The translations under genes were made by a program, and so were the position numbers. The notes beneath the pieces were generated by a model, which did no database searches, had not been told where the DNA came from, and worked only from the letters and a program-made list of their open reading frames with translations. Shown here piece after piece: positions 12,420 through 23,055 of a stretch of 64,000 nucleotides of DNA. This DNA is from Plectosphaerella cucumerina (taxonomy: Eukaryota; Ascomycota; Sordariomycetes; Glomerellales; Plectosphaerellaceae): positions 4,340,001 through 4,404,000 of the forward strand of contig JAGPXD010000003.1 in NCBI GenBank assembly GCA_020746995.1. Reading direction: 5' to 3'. Each line of letters begins with the position of its first letter. Positions within the stretch are counted from its first letter, which is position 1.

Positions 12420-13344
12420 ATGGCCGAGGCCGAGCTTCAAGACTTCCCCTCCCTCTTCTCCCTCAAGGGCAAGGTGGCCGTCATTACGGGCGGCTCCCGG
12501 GGTCTGGGCCTGCACGCCGCGTCCGCGTAGGTCCCCCAAGTCTCTCCCACCCTCGAGCCTCAACATAGCTAACCCAACCTCCAACAGCTTCCTCCAGGCC
12601 GGCGCATCCAAGGTCTTCATCTCCTCCCGCAAGGCCAAGGCCTGCGAAGAGGCCTGCAAGGCCCTCAACGCCCAGCCCAACCTCTCTCCTGGCGCGGTCG
12701 CCATCTCCGTACCCGCCGACAGCTCCACCATCGCCGGCGTCGAGTCGCTCCTCGAGCAGGTCAAGAAGCACACAGACCGCGTCGACATCCTCTTCGCCAA
12801 CGCCGGCGCCACCTGGGGCGAGAAGCTCGACACACACCCCGACAGCGCCTTCCAGAAGGTCATGGACCTCAACGTCAAGGCCGTCTTCAACACCATCCGC
12901 CTCTTCACGCCGCTGCTCCAGAAGGCCAGCGCCGGCACCGCCGGCCCCTCCCGCGTCATCATCACCGCCTCGGTCGCCGGCCTCGGCGTCGGCACCCTCG
13001 GCGAGCAGGGTACCTACGGCTACAGCGCCTCCAAGGCAGCCGTCCTCCACCTCGGCCGCAACCTGGCCCTCGAGCTCGGCCCGCGCGGCATCAACGTCAA
13101 CTCCATCGCTCCCGGTTTCTTCCCTAGCAAGATGAGCAACGGCCTGATGGACATGGCCGGCGGGGCCGACTTGCTGGGCGAGATGAACCCCACCGGCCGC
13201 CTCGGTCGCCCCGAGGACATTGCTGGCGCCGTCGTCTACCTCGCTAGCCGCGCAGGGTCGCATGTCAACGGCGAGACCATCGCCATTGATGGCGGTGCCC
13301 TGTGGGACCGGGGCGAGCTGAGGGCGGCGAGGGAGAAGCTGTAG
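12420..13344 (+). CDS. Short-chain dehydrogenase/reductase (classical SDR, 287 aa)
   Basis: NAD(P)(H)-dependent oxidoreductase with a Rossmann fold. Exons 12420-12526 and 12588-13344; the 61-bp intron has GTAGGT..CAACAG ends and a GCTAAC branch site. The start ATG follows a CACC context. Motifs in order: TGGSRGLG at residues 23-30 (cofactor glycine motif), FANAGA in the NNAG position, DLNVKAVF, catalytic Ser164 in TASVAG, YSASK with Tyr181 and Lys185, then INVNSIAPGFF and the C-terminal GETIAIDGGALW. Length is normal for a classical SDR. Fungal relatives are often labelled 3-oxoacyl-ACP reductase/RhlG-like, but the true substrate cannot be read from sequence. It is convergent with the methyltransferase gene, 269 bp apart. 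Third codon positions are strongly C/G, which also creates long antisense open frames that I discount. Confidence 0.93.
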
Positions 13345-13613
13345 CGGGGTCGTTGGGTGCTCCCCGGTCCTGCCAGCGGTTTTGTCTCACTCGCAGCGGA
13401 CACGGAGCTGTCAGGATGCGTTTTTGTACTACGACCTGGTGTAACTAGATGTGACGAGGACCGTCGAATATCGCCCGTTTCTCCTGTTATTTTCGCTCGA
13501 AACATGCCCCTCGACCACGTGCGCCCCTTTTGCTGGTATGATGCGTCTAGATGCCATGCCCGTCTTGCTCCATAAAACTCCATCCATCAAGTGCCTCCTA
13601 CCCCTTCAAATCG

Positions 13614-14942
13614 CTACAAAATGCCATCTGGCGTCGCCTCACCCCCAGCTGGCTTGCGCGCCACCCAGGCACTCGCCTTGTAGACGGTCTGCAGCATCGA
13701 GTCGGCGTCCTGGATGTAGGGGGCATCGATGCCGGTGGCGCGCGACTCAATGACGAAACCGACCTTCTCGACCAGGGCCATGACCTCGTCGTCGGCGAGC
13801 TCGAAGCTGCCGGGATCAGCGATGCCAGAGGAGTTGTTATAGTCATGCTCGCCGTCGCCGTCGTCGTCGCGGCCGTGGTTCCCCGGGGCGTTGTTCTCAA
13901 AGTGCCAGAGCAGGGGGCCGACGTTGACGAGGACGCCGCCGGGCCGGAGGCAGGAGTAGATGGTCTCGAGGTAGCGGATGAGGTTAGGGGCGGTGTCGAG
14001 GAAGAAAACGGTGGCCACGACGTCGTACGAGTCACGGTGAGATTCGTTGCCGTACAGGCAGAGGAAGTCGGCGGCGCACATGGACATGTCCCCGGCAGCG
14101 CCTTCGGGAAGGGCGGCGAGGGCAGTGGCCGGGTGGATGTCCGGAACGGGGTAGCTGCGAAGGTGGTTCGCGCGGGTCCGGTGGTTGGAGAAGGTGTGGA
14201 CCCAGGGATATATGGTGTGCTGGTCGGGGCCGGCGGTGCAGTTGAGGATGTAGGAGGAGGCGAGGAGCTGGTGGTAGGAGATCTCGTTCCCCTCGGCGTT
14301 GTAGCCACGGAGGCACAGCTCGAAGACGAGGCGGCCGAGGCCAGCGCCGGGGACGAGGACCTGGATGCGGCCGCCGTTGCGAGCCTGTTGCTGCTCGGCC
14401 GCGCGGAAGACGGGCTCGAAGCATGCGTCTCGCTCCGTGGCGCCGGCGGCGGACCAGTCGCGGTAGAACTGGCGGATGGTGCTGCGTGCCTTGTCGATGT
14501 CGCTGTGCTTGGCGACATCACGCCACTCGCGGGGCATGACGGGCTCGGCGTCGGCGGCGGGTGCGGCATCCGGGGGGTGGAGGTGGAAGGAGTCGATGCC
14601 GATCCTCGCGATGGCGCGGGCGAGCTCGGCGTTTGACTCGATGGCATCGTCGGTCCGGTCGAGGGTCTCGAGGAAGTTGAAGGGCGGGGCGGCGAGCATC
14701 TGCCACTGGGCCTGGGGCAGGGCGTAGAAGCTCTGGCGGCGGAGGTGCGTCACGTTGAAGTGGGCGACTTTGGCATATTGGCTGCGAGGAGTCAGAGGGG
14801 GGTGTATGAGGACAGGCGGCGTGGGGGATGGGGCAGCGGCAGCTCACATGAAGGAGTCGACGGCGCAGCAGATGACCTTCTTCTCTTCCGGGTCTTCGAT
14901 ATCTTCGGTCGTGCCGCCCCAGAACTGGCCATCGTCGGCCAT
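13614..14942 (-). CDS. N2227 family methyltransferase, carnosine N-methyltransferase-like (420 aa)
   Basis: SAM-dependent N-methyltransferase of the family of human CARNMT1 and yeast YNL092W, which methylates histidine-containing peptides or protein histidines. Exons on minus: 14848-14942 and 13614-14781; intron 14782-14847 is GTGAGC..CGCAG. The start chosen gives MADDGQFWGG and joins in frame to IQYAKVAHFNVTHLRRQSFY, a typical N-terminal family block. Motifs: SAM-binding VLVPGAGLGRLVFEL (glycines near 177-181), then GNEISYHQLLASSYILN, which is characteristic of N2227 proteins, HTIYPWVHTFSNH, DVVATVFFLDTAPNLIRYLE, and GGVLVNVGPLLWHFE, where the family binds substrate. An Asp-rich insert (NHGRDDDGDGEHD) near residue 340 is probably a surface loop. 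An open frame continues upstream of 14942 but with unconvincing composition. Family is firm; substrate in this fungus is inferred only. Confidence 0.9.
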
Positions 14943-17900
14943 GGTGATGGCGGGGTTCCCTCCCGTCTTTCCGGTGTCAAGGGGATGCAAGTCGGTGTAG
15001 CCTATGCCGACGAGAGTCTGTGACTGTACTGGCAGAGGCCTAATGACGAGCAGGTCGTGGAGCAGCCAAGTTGGGTTTTTTGGGTGAGTGAGTGAGTGTC
15101 CTGTTCCTTTAGGCACTGAGCCGGACGGACGATCAGATGATGGGGCTCGCGATTCCGGAGACCACCGGATTTTGCGCGTCAACGTGGGGAATTCATCATC
15201 AAGCCGGCCGAGTGCGCCAGCGTGCAGGGGCGGGGGCCGACAGCTGCCGGGCCGTCTGCAATCCAGGGACAAGAGCTGTTCGAGTATTTTCTTTTAATTT
15301 TTTCAAATATTGCCAGGCTGCTCTGCTTCTCTGTTCACGCAGGTCCGTGGTCCGTGATCGGGCAGGCGTCAGGTGTGAGTCGGTCTGGTCGTCCACCTAG
15401 CACGTGATTATACACGTGACTGCGCGATGCTCGGTGTACAGCTGGGAACCCCGAGGTCGCAATAAGCTTCGTCACCTCTCGTTGTACGACATGGCCAGAC
15501 CGGACTCTTCTACAATGGTACAGCAGCTGGAGAGCATCGAGTAGCATTCGGGGGCCGTCAAGTCCCCGCCGGCTTTGATGACTTTTCATGCTGTGGCCTT
15601 GGCAACGCTGCCACCACACCAACTTGAACGGCTCGCTCGGCTGGCCTTGTCATTCGGGACCTGCGGTTGATGTGTCAAGGAGATCAACTCGGCTTCCGTC
15701 GATGCTCGGATTTATGACATGACAGTAGTCTCTACGCGAGACGAAGAGAGTTCCCGGGCCACCCCCTTGACAGGCTTTCGTGTTTTTCCAGGAACAGCCT
15801 TGACCCAGGAACACGGCGTGCTGGGGTTCGGGACAGCTCGGTAGCCCGGTAGCCCGGCAGCCCGGGCTGAAAAGTCTCCAGCGAACAAACAATTTCGGGG
15901 TGAGATCGTGGCAGCAAATCAAAAGCAGCCGAAACTCCTTCCATTCCTGGTTCCAAGGAGTCCCAGCCCGGGGAGGCGTCGCCGGGGACACTAGAGGCCA
16001 GAACCCGGGCTGACAGGGGGCGCCGGATCCATTCGAGGGATACGAATAGAGTTATCAGATCGAAATGAGAGGGAGACTCAGGGAGTGCGAGACCACCCCT
16101 GGGTGCTCACGGCTCACTCTTGGCTGCTGCCCCCTGGATCCGTCCAACTGCTGGGCCGGCCTTGACCCGGAATCCAGGTTGGCTGGAGACACGCCCCTTG
16201 AGCATATTTGTGCGCTTGCCGAGGATGGCTAGGAGGTCCAGGAGCCAGGACGCTGCCACATGAAGACGAGGGCACGTGCTTCTGTTGGGAGCTCCAGCTT
16301 CACCGAGAGGTGCTGGGTTTTGTTTCAGGGGGTGATCTTCAATATGGCATGCGTGGCTGTCCAGTTTGTGCGACGCGTGCATTTTCTTGTACAATTACAG
16401 CGCGCCTTCAAGCAAGATACTGCATGCAACCTTCAGCTGCATCGACGAGTATTTGGGCCAAAGGACGGCAACCTACCTGACGCCCGCGGAAGAACCAGTC
16501 CGCCATCAAGTTGGGTTGCTTGGGCATATCAGATTGCGCCCTGACTTGAAAATGTACATTTGTGGCAGACTGGTCCAAACAGAAGAAAGAAAACCGCCGA
16601 CGTCGGAGCCTACCAACCGGACCGCTCCCTGGACAAATTGCGAGATTTGACAAAGAGTTGAGGAGATGAGATGAGATTGATAAGATTACGTCCCAACCCA
16701 ACCCGCGTGCTGCCCCAAGCGATCCGGACCCCTGCCAGCCCTCCATTGGCTGCCGAGGCAATTCGCTGATTGGTGGCCGGTGACATCCTGGCAGGTTTCG
16801 ACGAATCCGCCCGAATTCCTCGGCACTTGGAAAAGCTGCTCTCGCTTTTAGGGGGCAGATGGCGTCACGCACTCCCACGGGCCACGACATCGCGCACCCC
16901 CTCCCCCTGGCGATGCGATGCGATGCACCGGAGGCGCCCCGCGGGAAGGATTGGGGATGTTGACGTGGCTCAAATGTCGGGCGCAGAGAAAAGAACGGCA
17001 CGGCGCAGGACGGGACAGCATTCAAGCGGAAAGAGCCGATGGCCCGGTTCGGTTCGGAGGAATGGGAAAGGGGAATTGAAGGAGAGAAATCAGCTGCCAT
17101 CAAGTCAAGGTCGGACGATTTTCCCTGGCCAAACGGACGATGAGAAGGCGATGCCGAATGGGGGAGGAAGCGTCGGTGAGAGCGAATGGCAGGGGCGGCT
17201 GACCGCTATGGAGACGCCCGCCAGCTCGGTTGGTCTCGGTGGACGCCGCTCAAAGTTCGTGTTGCAGCACTCACACACGTGCCGCGTCGCGCTGCCCAGT
17301 ATGTTGCGCCGGAGGAGCTCCGCCGAGAGCGCTCAGCTTCTTCATTGCTCGCTTTGCCCCCCGAAAAGGGGGCCGCTTGTTGGGAGATTGTGGTGGGCAG
17401 GTCGCGACCTTTGCAACTGGCCACCCAGGGAGCCTTCATGACTGACCGTGGCATGACCACCGAAGGACGGGAGTCCATTCGGCCGCTGTGGAATGCTGGC
17501 TCCGGGTTGGACGATTTGAGCCGTCTTGTCTGATTGCTTTTTTATCAGATGCGGCGTGCGGCGGCGCCCCCTTCGCCCTGCCGACCGACGGACGGGTTCG
17601 CTGGGAACCGCCCGGCTCAGGTCGGCTAACGACACACCCCCTTGAACCCGAATCCCAACCGAAGGGGCAATGAATTGGGCAAAGGGCCGGGCAGGAGACA
17701 CGGCAGACGGTCACTTGTTCCCGGGCAGACGCCGATTCTACGGCGCAATTACTTCTAGTGATGGGTGCAATGGGATGCATCGCTGCACTGTCAGTTTGGG
17801 TCCTTCTTCTAGGCTTCCTGGGTCTCCTATGCCTTCTGTAGTCAGTCCGAGCCCGCGTCGTCACTGGATGCCGTGGCCTGCCGCGATTCAAGTCGTCTGC

Positions 17901-19068
17901 GCCGCAATGAACGGCCATGCGCTCCCAAAAAGGGGTTGCGCCGCGTCGTCCTTGCTCGCACCTCGCTCCCTCCCCACATCACGCTGGTCCGGGGAGAGAG
18001 GCCCTGGGAAAGCCGGGGGGCATTGCCGGGTTGGACTGGACTGGACTGGACTGGATGATGGACCGGGCCTGCAATTGAAATGCAGTGTGTGTGTCACTGT
18101 CGCTGCGGCATCGGCTGTGGACGCCGGGCGGGCTGGGGGATCGGTAATGTACCCGTTGCCCGCCACTTGCTGCTGACTTCACTTGGGATGATTTCCCTGA
18201 GGTAATGGAAGACAATCATTTGCTCATCAATGTGTAAGTCTGGCTCCCTGATGACCTGAACTTTCTGAACGCGCCCCCCTCCCCTCCCTCCTCGGAGGAC
18301 CATCCTGAGCTCCGCCGGGTTGGAACGCCTTGCATTCTGCTGATCAAGATAAGGGAGCCCGTCCAAGTAGGTACCCCAAGGCCCCGCCCTTTTAGTAACA
18401 CCCCACACCCCCTGCGCCTCCGCCTGGGCTCAAGTTGAAGTTTCCTCGTGGCCTTGGTGGCTCCCAATTCCAAGTCCCAGTCCCGGCGTCCGCTGCTCGG
18501 AACATGCCTAGAGCGACCCCTCCCCTGCCCCCCTCCCCCCGCCGGTTTCCTCCTTTCTCCGGCCGCTCTGGCTGCAGACGCAGGTGCAGGCCAGGCCAAG
18601 TTGTGTGGTCCCGTCCCGACTCGATGACCGCGCCGCGGTCTCTTGCCAGTCATCAAAATCATTTTTACCGCGCCGCGTTCCCCCTTCGGCTTCTCTCCCT
18701 CGCCAGATCCTTCCTCTCCCAACTTGAACCCGGCTTCCATCGTCGACCTCAAAACGCATTTGTCCTACTTCTCGTAATACACCATCATCCACAGAGAGTA
18801 CATTGCCGTACAAGAAGCCGACCCCGCCACCCGTTGCTGGAACCCACATCCCATCGTCTTGCGGCGTCGCCGTCACAGTCGTCTCCTGCACCCAGACGAC
18901 TCGCGAGTATCCACCCACTTTACGCCACCCCAAGTCCAGCGTCCCGTCGCCATTCTTTCTCCTGCTGTCACCTCACTACCGACTTCAACCTCTCTTCCCA
19001 GAGACCAATCCCCCCTTTCTTCGCTCCCACTCCCCTCCTATCTGAGAACCTCTCCCCCTCAGATCACA
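14943..19068. other. Intergenic region, about 4.1 kb, divergent
   Basis: Separates the starts of the methyltransferase (minus) and the FAD reductase (plus). Frames such as 16408-17103 (minus) and 18216-18752 (minus) are Ser/Pro/Arg/Gly-rich and shadowed on the other strand, so I do not call them. A GGACT tandem repeat of about 4.6 units lies at 18033-18055. The final 600 bases before 19069 are CT-rich on the plus strand with upstream ATGs (for example near 18505), so the reductase may have a long leader with upstream open frames. Confidence 0.45.
18033..18055. repeat. GGACT short tandem repeat
   Basis: About 4.6 perfect 5-base units, about 1 kb upstream of the FAD reductase start. No function implied. 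Confidence 0.85.
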
Positions 19069-20949
19069 ATGGCCACAACCGCAAGAGTGTCGGCCCTCGT
19101 CGCCGCCGCCTCCAGCTGCATTCCCGAGGAGCCGAGGACCGGAACCCCCTCCATCGCCCCGTCTCTGACCTTTTCCGAGGAGTCGGAGGACCAGGAGGAG
19201 CTGCCGGTGCCGGAGCCTCTCCGCCGCCGCCGTGCTTCCACCCGCCTCATCGCCCAGAGCGCCGTCGACATCCAGCGCATCACCGGCGAGTCCACAGCCC
19301 AATTGATCCAGCGATGCTGCGGCGGCGGCTGCTGCATGAAGCTGGGGGCTAAGAAGCCCGGCCTCGCCTACGAGCCCGTCGCCCTGCCCGACAACAACGC
19401 CTTCAAGGCTCTCGCCCTTAGAATTGGCGAGTGCCCGACCACCCTGACGAGCATCACCGACCTGCCCGAGCAATCCGTCTTCTTTGAGAACCTGCCCCGC
19501 AAGCCGACCGACCCCGCCGCCTCCCCCGTCGACTCGGCCGTTTCCCTCGGCCACGATGCCGCCTCCGAAACAAGCACAACCTCGACCCCGAGCTCGCTCG
19601 CCTCCCTTCCAAGCGCCATCGATAGCCTCAAGCTGGAGGACATCAACACAAAGATCAAGCCCCCCACCTTCGTCCAGCCCCACCCCCCATACCACGTCTA
19701 CGCCGCACGCATCGACACCACCCGCGAGCTCACCAAGCCCGGCGCCGAGAAGCGGACGTTCCACTTCGACCTGGACATCTCAAACTACCCCGAGGAGGAC
19801 GGTGTCGACTTCAAGGTTGGCGGCGCCATTGGCGTCATGGCGCCCAACGACGAGCGGATGGTTGACGATCTCTTCGACGCCCTGATGGTGCCGCGCTTCC
19901 TCCGGGACAAGCCCGTCGTGCTCAAGACCACAAAGGGCAGGTGGCCCACCGTCTGGGGTGACGAGAAGGCCAGGGAGATGGTCACCACCCGCCGCGACCT
20001 CCTCACCTGGTGCTCCGACATCCAGTCATACCCTCCCACCAAGACTCTGCTGCGCGTCCTCGCTGAGCACGCTGCCGACGAGGACGAGAAGAAGATCCTT
20101 ATGTTCCTGTGCTCCGCCGAGGGCCAGGGCGTCTTCTGCGACTTCCGAACGGGACCCCACGTCACCGTCCCCCAGCTCCTGCACGCCTTCCCTAGCTCGC
20201 ACCCGCCGCTGGACCTTCTGCTCTCGGTCCTGCAGCCGCTGATGCCGCGCTTCTACTCCCTCTCCAACGACCCGCACGAGTCCTTCAAGACGCGTGACGG
20301 CAAGGTGCACCGGCTCGTCGAGATAGCCGTCACGGTTCATGAGACCTCTGACTGGCGCGGCGGGAACCGGACCGGCATTGGCTCGGGCTTCTTCGAGCGC
20401 CAGGCGCTCAAGTTCCTCGAGGCCCAAGAGCGGGGCGAGAAGAACCCCGAGTTCTACATTCCCATGTTCAAGGGCCTCATGGCCAACCCCCTCGCCAAGC
20501 AATTCGTCTCGGACGGCCCCATGCTGCTCATCGGCGCCGGTGTCGGCATCGCTCCCTTCCGCGGCTTCGTCCAGCGCCGCCTCAAGACGGCAAACTGTGC
20601 CAACAAGGTCTGGGTGTTGCAGGGTATCCGCGACTCGCTCGTCGACGAGATCTACAACGGCGAGTGGGGCGTCCACGAGGACGAGGTCAAGCGCGTCATC
20701 GAGAGCCGCAAGGGCGAGGGTCGGTACGTGCAGGAGGAGGTGCGCCACCAGGCGGACCTCGTCTGGTACATTGCCAACGCCGTCGACGGTCGCGTCTTCG
20801 TGTGCGGCAGCAGCAAGGGCATGGGCGAGGGCGTCGAGGAGGCCCTCGTCGATGTGGCCATGCAAAAGGGAAACCTGGCACGCGCCCAGGCCCAGAAGTA
20901 CTGGGAGTTGAAGAAGGAGGCCGGTCAGTACATTGCCGAGACGTGGTGA
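19069..20949 (+). CDS. FAD/NADPH-binding reductase module without a flavodoxin domain (626 aa)
   Basis: Resembles the FAD + NADPH half of cytochrome P450 reductase, methionine synthase reductase and sulfite reductase flavoprotein, so it should carry hydride from NADPH to FAD. Single exon. The ATG at 19069 (MATTARVSAL) is preferred because the 70 upstream in-frame codons are Pro/Ser/Arg-rich leader-like sequence. Residues 1-200 are mostly disordered but contain CCGGGCC at 83-89. The FAD domain starts near 225: HFDLDISNYPEEDGVDF, VGGAIGVMAPND, then FAD-binding RFYSLSND near 394 and GIGSGFFE. The NADPH domain has GPMLLIGAGVGIAPFRGF near 483-500, VWVLQGIRD, VFVCGSSKGMGEG, and ends in ETW, with Trp at the C-terminus as in the family (shields FAD). 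No FMN/flavodoxin domain precedes it, so the electron acceptor must be another protein or a direct substrate. Function is uncertain. Confidence 0.87.
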   Translation: MATTARVSALVAAASSCIPEEPRTGTPSIAPSLTFSEESEDQEELPVPEPLRRRRASTRLIAQSAVDIQRITGESTAQLIQRCCGGGCCMKLGAKKPGLAYEPVALPDNNAFKALALRIGECPTTLTSITDLPEQSVFFENLPRKPTDPAASPVDSAVSLGHDAASETSTTSTPSSLASLPSAIDSLKLEDINTKIKPPTFVQPHPPYHVYAARIDTTRELTKPGAEKRTFHFDLDISNYPEEDGVDFKVGGAIGVMAPNDERMVDDLFDALMVPRFLRDKPVVLKTTKGRWPTVWGDEKAREMVTTRRDLLTWCSDIQSYPPTKTLLRVLAEHAADEDEKKILMFLCSAEGQGVFCDFRTGPHVTVPQLLHAFPSSHPPLDLLLSVLQPLMPRFYSLSNDPHESFKTRDGKVHRLVEIAVTVHETSDWRGGNRTGIGSGFFERQALKFLEAQERGEKNPEFYIPMFKGLMANPLAKQFVSDGPMLLIGAGVGIAPFRGFVQRRLKTANCANKVWVLQGIRDSLVDEIYNGEWGVHEDEVKRVIESRKGEGRYVQEEVRHQADLVWYIANAVDGRVFVCGSSKGMGEGVEEALVDVAMQKGNLARAQAQKYWELKKEAGQYIAETW

Positions 20950-23055
20950 GGAGCGTTCTCCTGCGTTATAGGGGGACGCATCACCACCAGGCAGCCATGC
21001 GGACACGGTCCTCATTCGTCGTCGACTCGGGGCCGGTCGGGGTCGGGGTTTTCAGGCCCGGGGTTTATCTCCGCCCGCGCCGCCCCCGCGTCCACCACTC
21101 CGTATAAATACGAAGCAACGACCCGACCCCGACCGGCATGGACGGCAAATTATAACGCCCGCGGAGGGCCGACTTTCTCTAAAGCAGTCGGCGGGCTAGG
21201 AAGCAACTGCGCCTTCCTCGCCTCTCCACCCTTTCTTATCACTACTCGGCGTTTTCGAGAATTGGCACTCACGTTGCCTACCTGACGACAGATTGGGCGT
21301 CGAGTGCCGCGGGATTTTACTCCCGAGTTTTACAGCATGCGTCACGCGCATGCAAGGGCAAGGCTTGCTAACGCCTTGAGCCCGGCGCGAGCCATCCTCC
21401 CATCGTCTTGCGGCATTTCTCTCGGTGTTGATTCCTCGGGCGGTGTTCTATGCTTCTTCTAGACATTTTTCGGCGGAAGACAAAACACGGGTCGTGGCAA
21501 ACACGACAGTCGGACGACTGGAATCCTTGGCATTGGCCGGGACTTCACGGGCTGTTCAAAGGCGTTATCATACGGGCAAAAGGGGCAGCCCTACGGGATT
21601 TGTACATAGGACATGGTGTCATGGCGAGTTGATTCAATGACACAAATTAAAACCATTCACGAATAAGGAACTTTACGGTCCTCGTGGTGATCATCTTTGG
21701 TATGTCGTCGTATTCAGTACGAAGGCAGATTAGGCTTGACTCTACATGCTCATTCAGGCTAAAGTTGGGCCTTCCTGAATGATGCCGCTCTGTTGCGGGG
21801 GAGGGGCTGGTCTCGGACAGTCGAACGCACTCTAGACTCTGGGGGTTGCTATCGCGACATTTTGCGTTGGCGCCATTACCAAGCACGTCAGACGCACCTC
21901 GGCGGGCCAGTCGAGTGACAGTGCGGCGCATCGATCCTGCACAGTACGCTGTGTCTTTGCTGGTGAAGTCGCCCGCGCGGTTAGATCCACTTTATTCCAT
22001 CGGGCTGCCGATGCCCGTGGCAGCAAGGCTCGGGAGGTTCCTCGGCAGACCACCGAATCGTCAGGTCGTCCACCGGTGCTTATCAGACTTGCAAGACGTC
22101 TTGTGTCCAAGGAGATTATGTGTTCTTCGTGATATTTGGATGAGATGATGTTCTCTTCAAAGGGTGCTCGTAGATGTTGCAGATGACTTTGAGTGCTGAC
22201 TGCATCTTGGCGGCGACAGGGGGGACTGATCAAGTCAGCATCGCAAGCACCGATCAGATATTCCAGGTTTAGAAGCACCACAGCCGTGCATTCTCTTCAG
22301 CCTTCAAATGATCATCTAAAGTCGAAATAACGAGAAAACACATACATATCTCGCAGCAGCAAACTCAAATGACGAGGCTGCTCCTCGATGACTGAGCACG
22401 ACCAAAGGCTGGCTAGCGGTCGGCGATGATGTAATCCCCATGCGGCGAAGAGAGCGCCACTAACACGTGCCCCGCCAACCAGAAGCCCCACCCCGAAACG
22501 TCGATTTGTCCCACCCGCGCGGCTTCCAAGCGTGCGTTGGTCCCTGATTATACAGCATTTGCTCATCATGTTCTCTTTTTTCTCCCCTCCATTTTCCCGC
22601 AATCGGCAATTTTTCTTCACGGCGCAGCCTCCCACTTCCACCCCCTTTTGATCGCTGACAACCATGAGTCGCATGCTTACACCATCAATGCCTCGGTCTC
22701 GGTGCGACGCGGCGGGCCTTGCAGCCCTCCAGGGCTGGTTTCGGCCGGCTGGTCGGCCAGAGACAGCGTGCGGGACCCCTGGACGGACCCCCCGCGACTC
22801 GCGATCCCACCGTATCCTCTCGTACAGTGTAGTGTCCCCTGCCAAGTGGGTTCGCCGATGGAGTCTCCCGCCTTGAATGTAGGTAGTGTCTCGAAGGAGG
22901 GGGCGGGGCCATGTTTGCGCTGAACCGTGTTCCGCGACGAAGAAGGACGGAGAAGGTCGGCGAGTCCACCTACTGCGAAGCAAGTGCTTCTCGGGCCCCC
23001 CTTCTGCATATAAGGACCGGCCCTCTCCCCCCTTGATGCCATCCATTCCCTCATC
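20950..23055. other. Intergenic region, 2.1 kb
   Basis: 3' flank of the reductase and promoter of the nitroreductase. TATAAATA occurs at 21103-21110, but no gene starts close downstream of it. A frame at 22312-23079 (minus) runs through the nitroreductase promoter and start; it has no domain and is rejected. Nothing else recognised. Confidence 0.45.
23009..23014 (+). promoter_or_regulatory. Possible TATA box of the nitroreductase gene
   Basis: TATAAG 42 bases upstream of the ATG at 23056, in a GC-rich surrounding. The short distance means a very short 5' leader, or that the true start codon is the internal ATG at 23188. Inference from position only. Confidence 0.35.

Noticed and set aside
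12484..13263. Long minus-strand frame (259 codons) opposite the SDR gene
   Set aside because: Fully antisense to a gene with clear SDR motifs; GC-rich third positions create such shadows. Composition is Gly/Ala/Val/Asp repeats without a domain.
13551..14636. Plus-strand frame of 361 codons opposite the N2227 methyltransferase
   Set aside because: Antisense shadow; Gly/Val/Ala/Glu monotony and no domain, while the minus frame has SAM and N2227 motifs.
20026..21015. Minus-strand frame of 329 codons opposite the FAD reductase
   Set aside because: Antisense shadow; the plus strand carries complete FAD and NADPH motifs.
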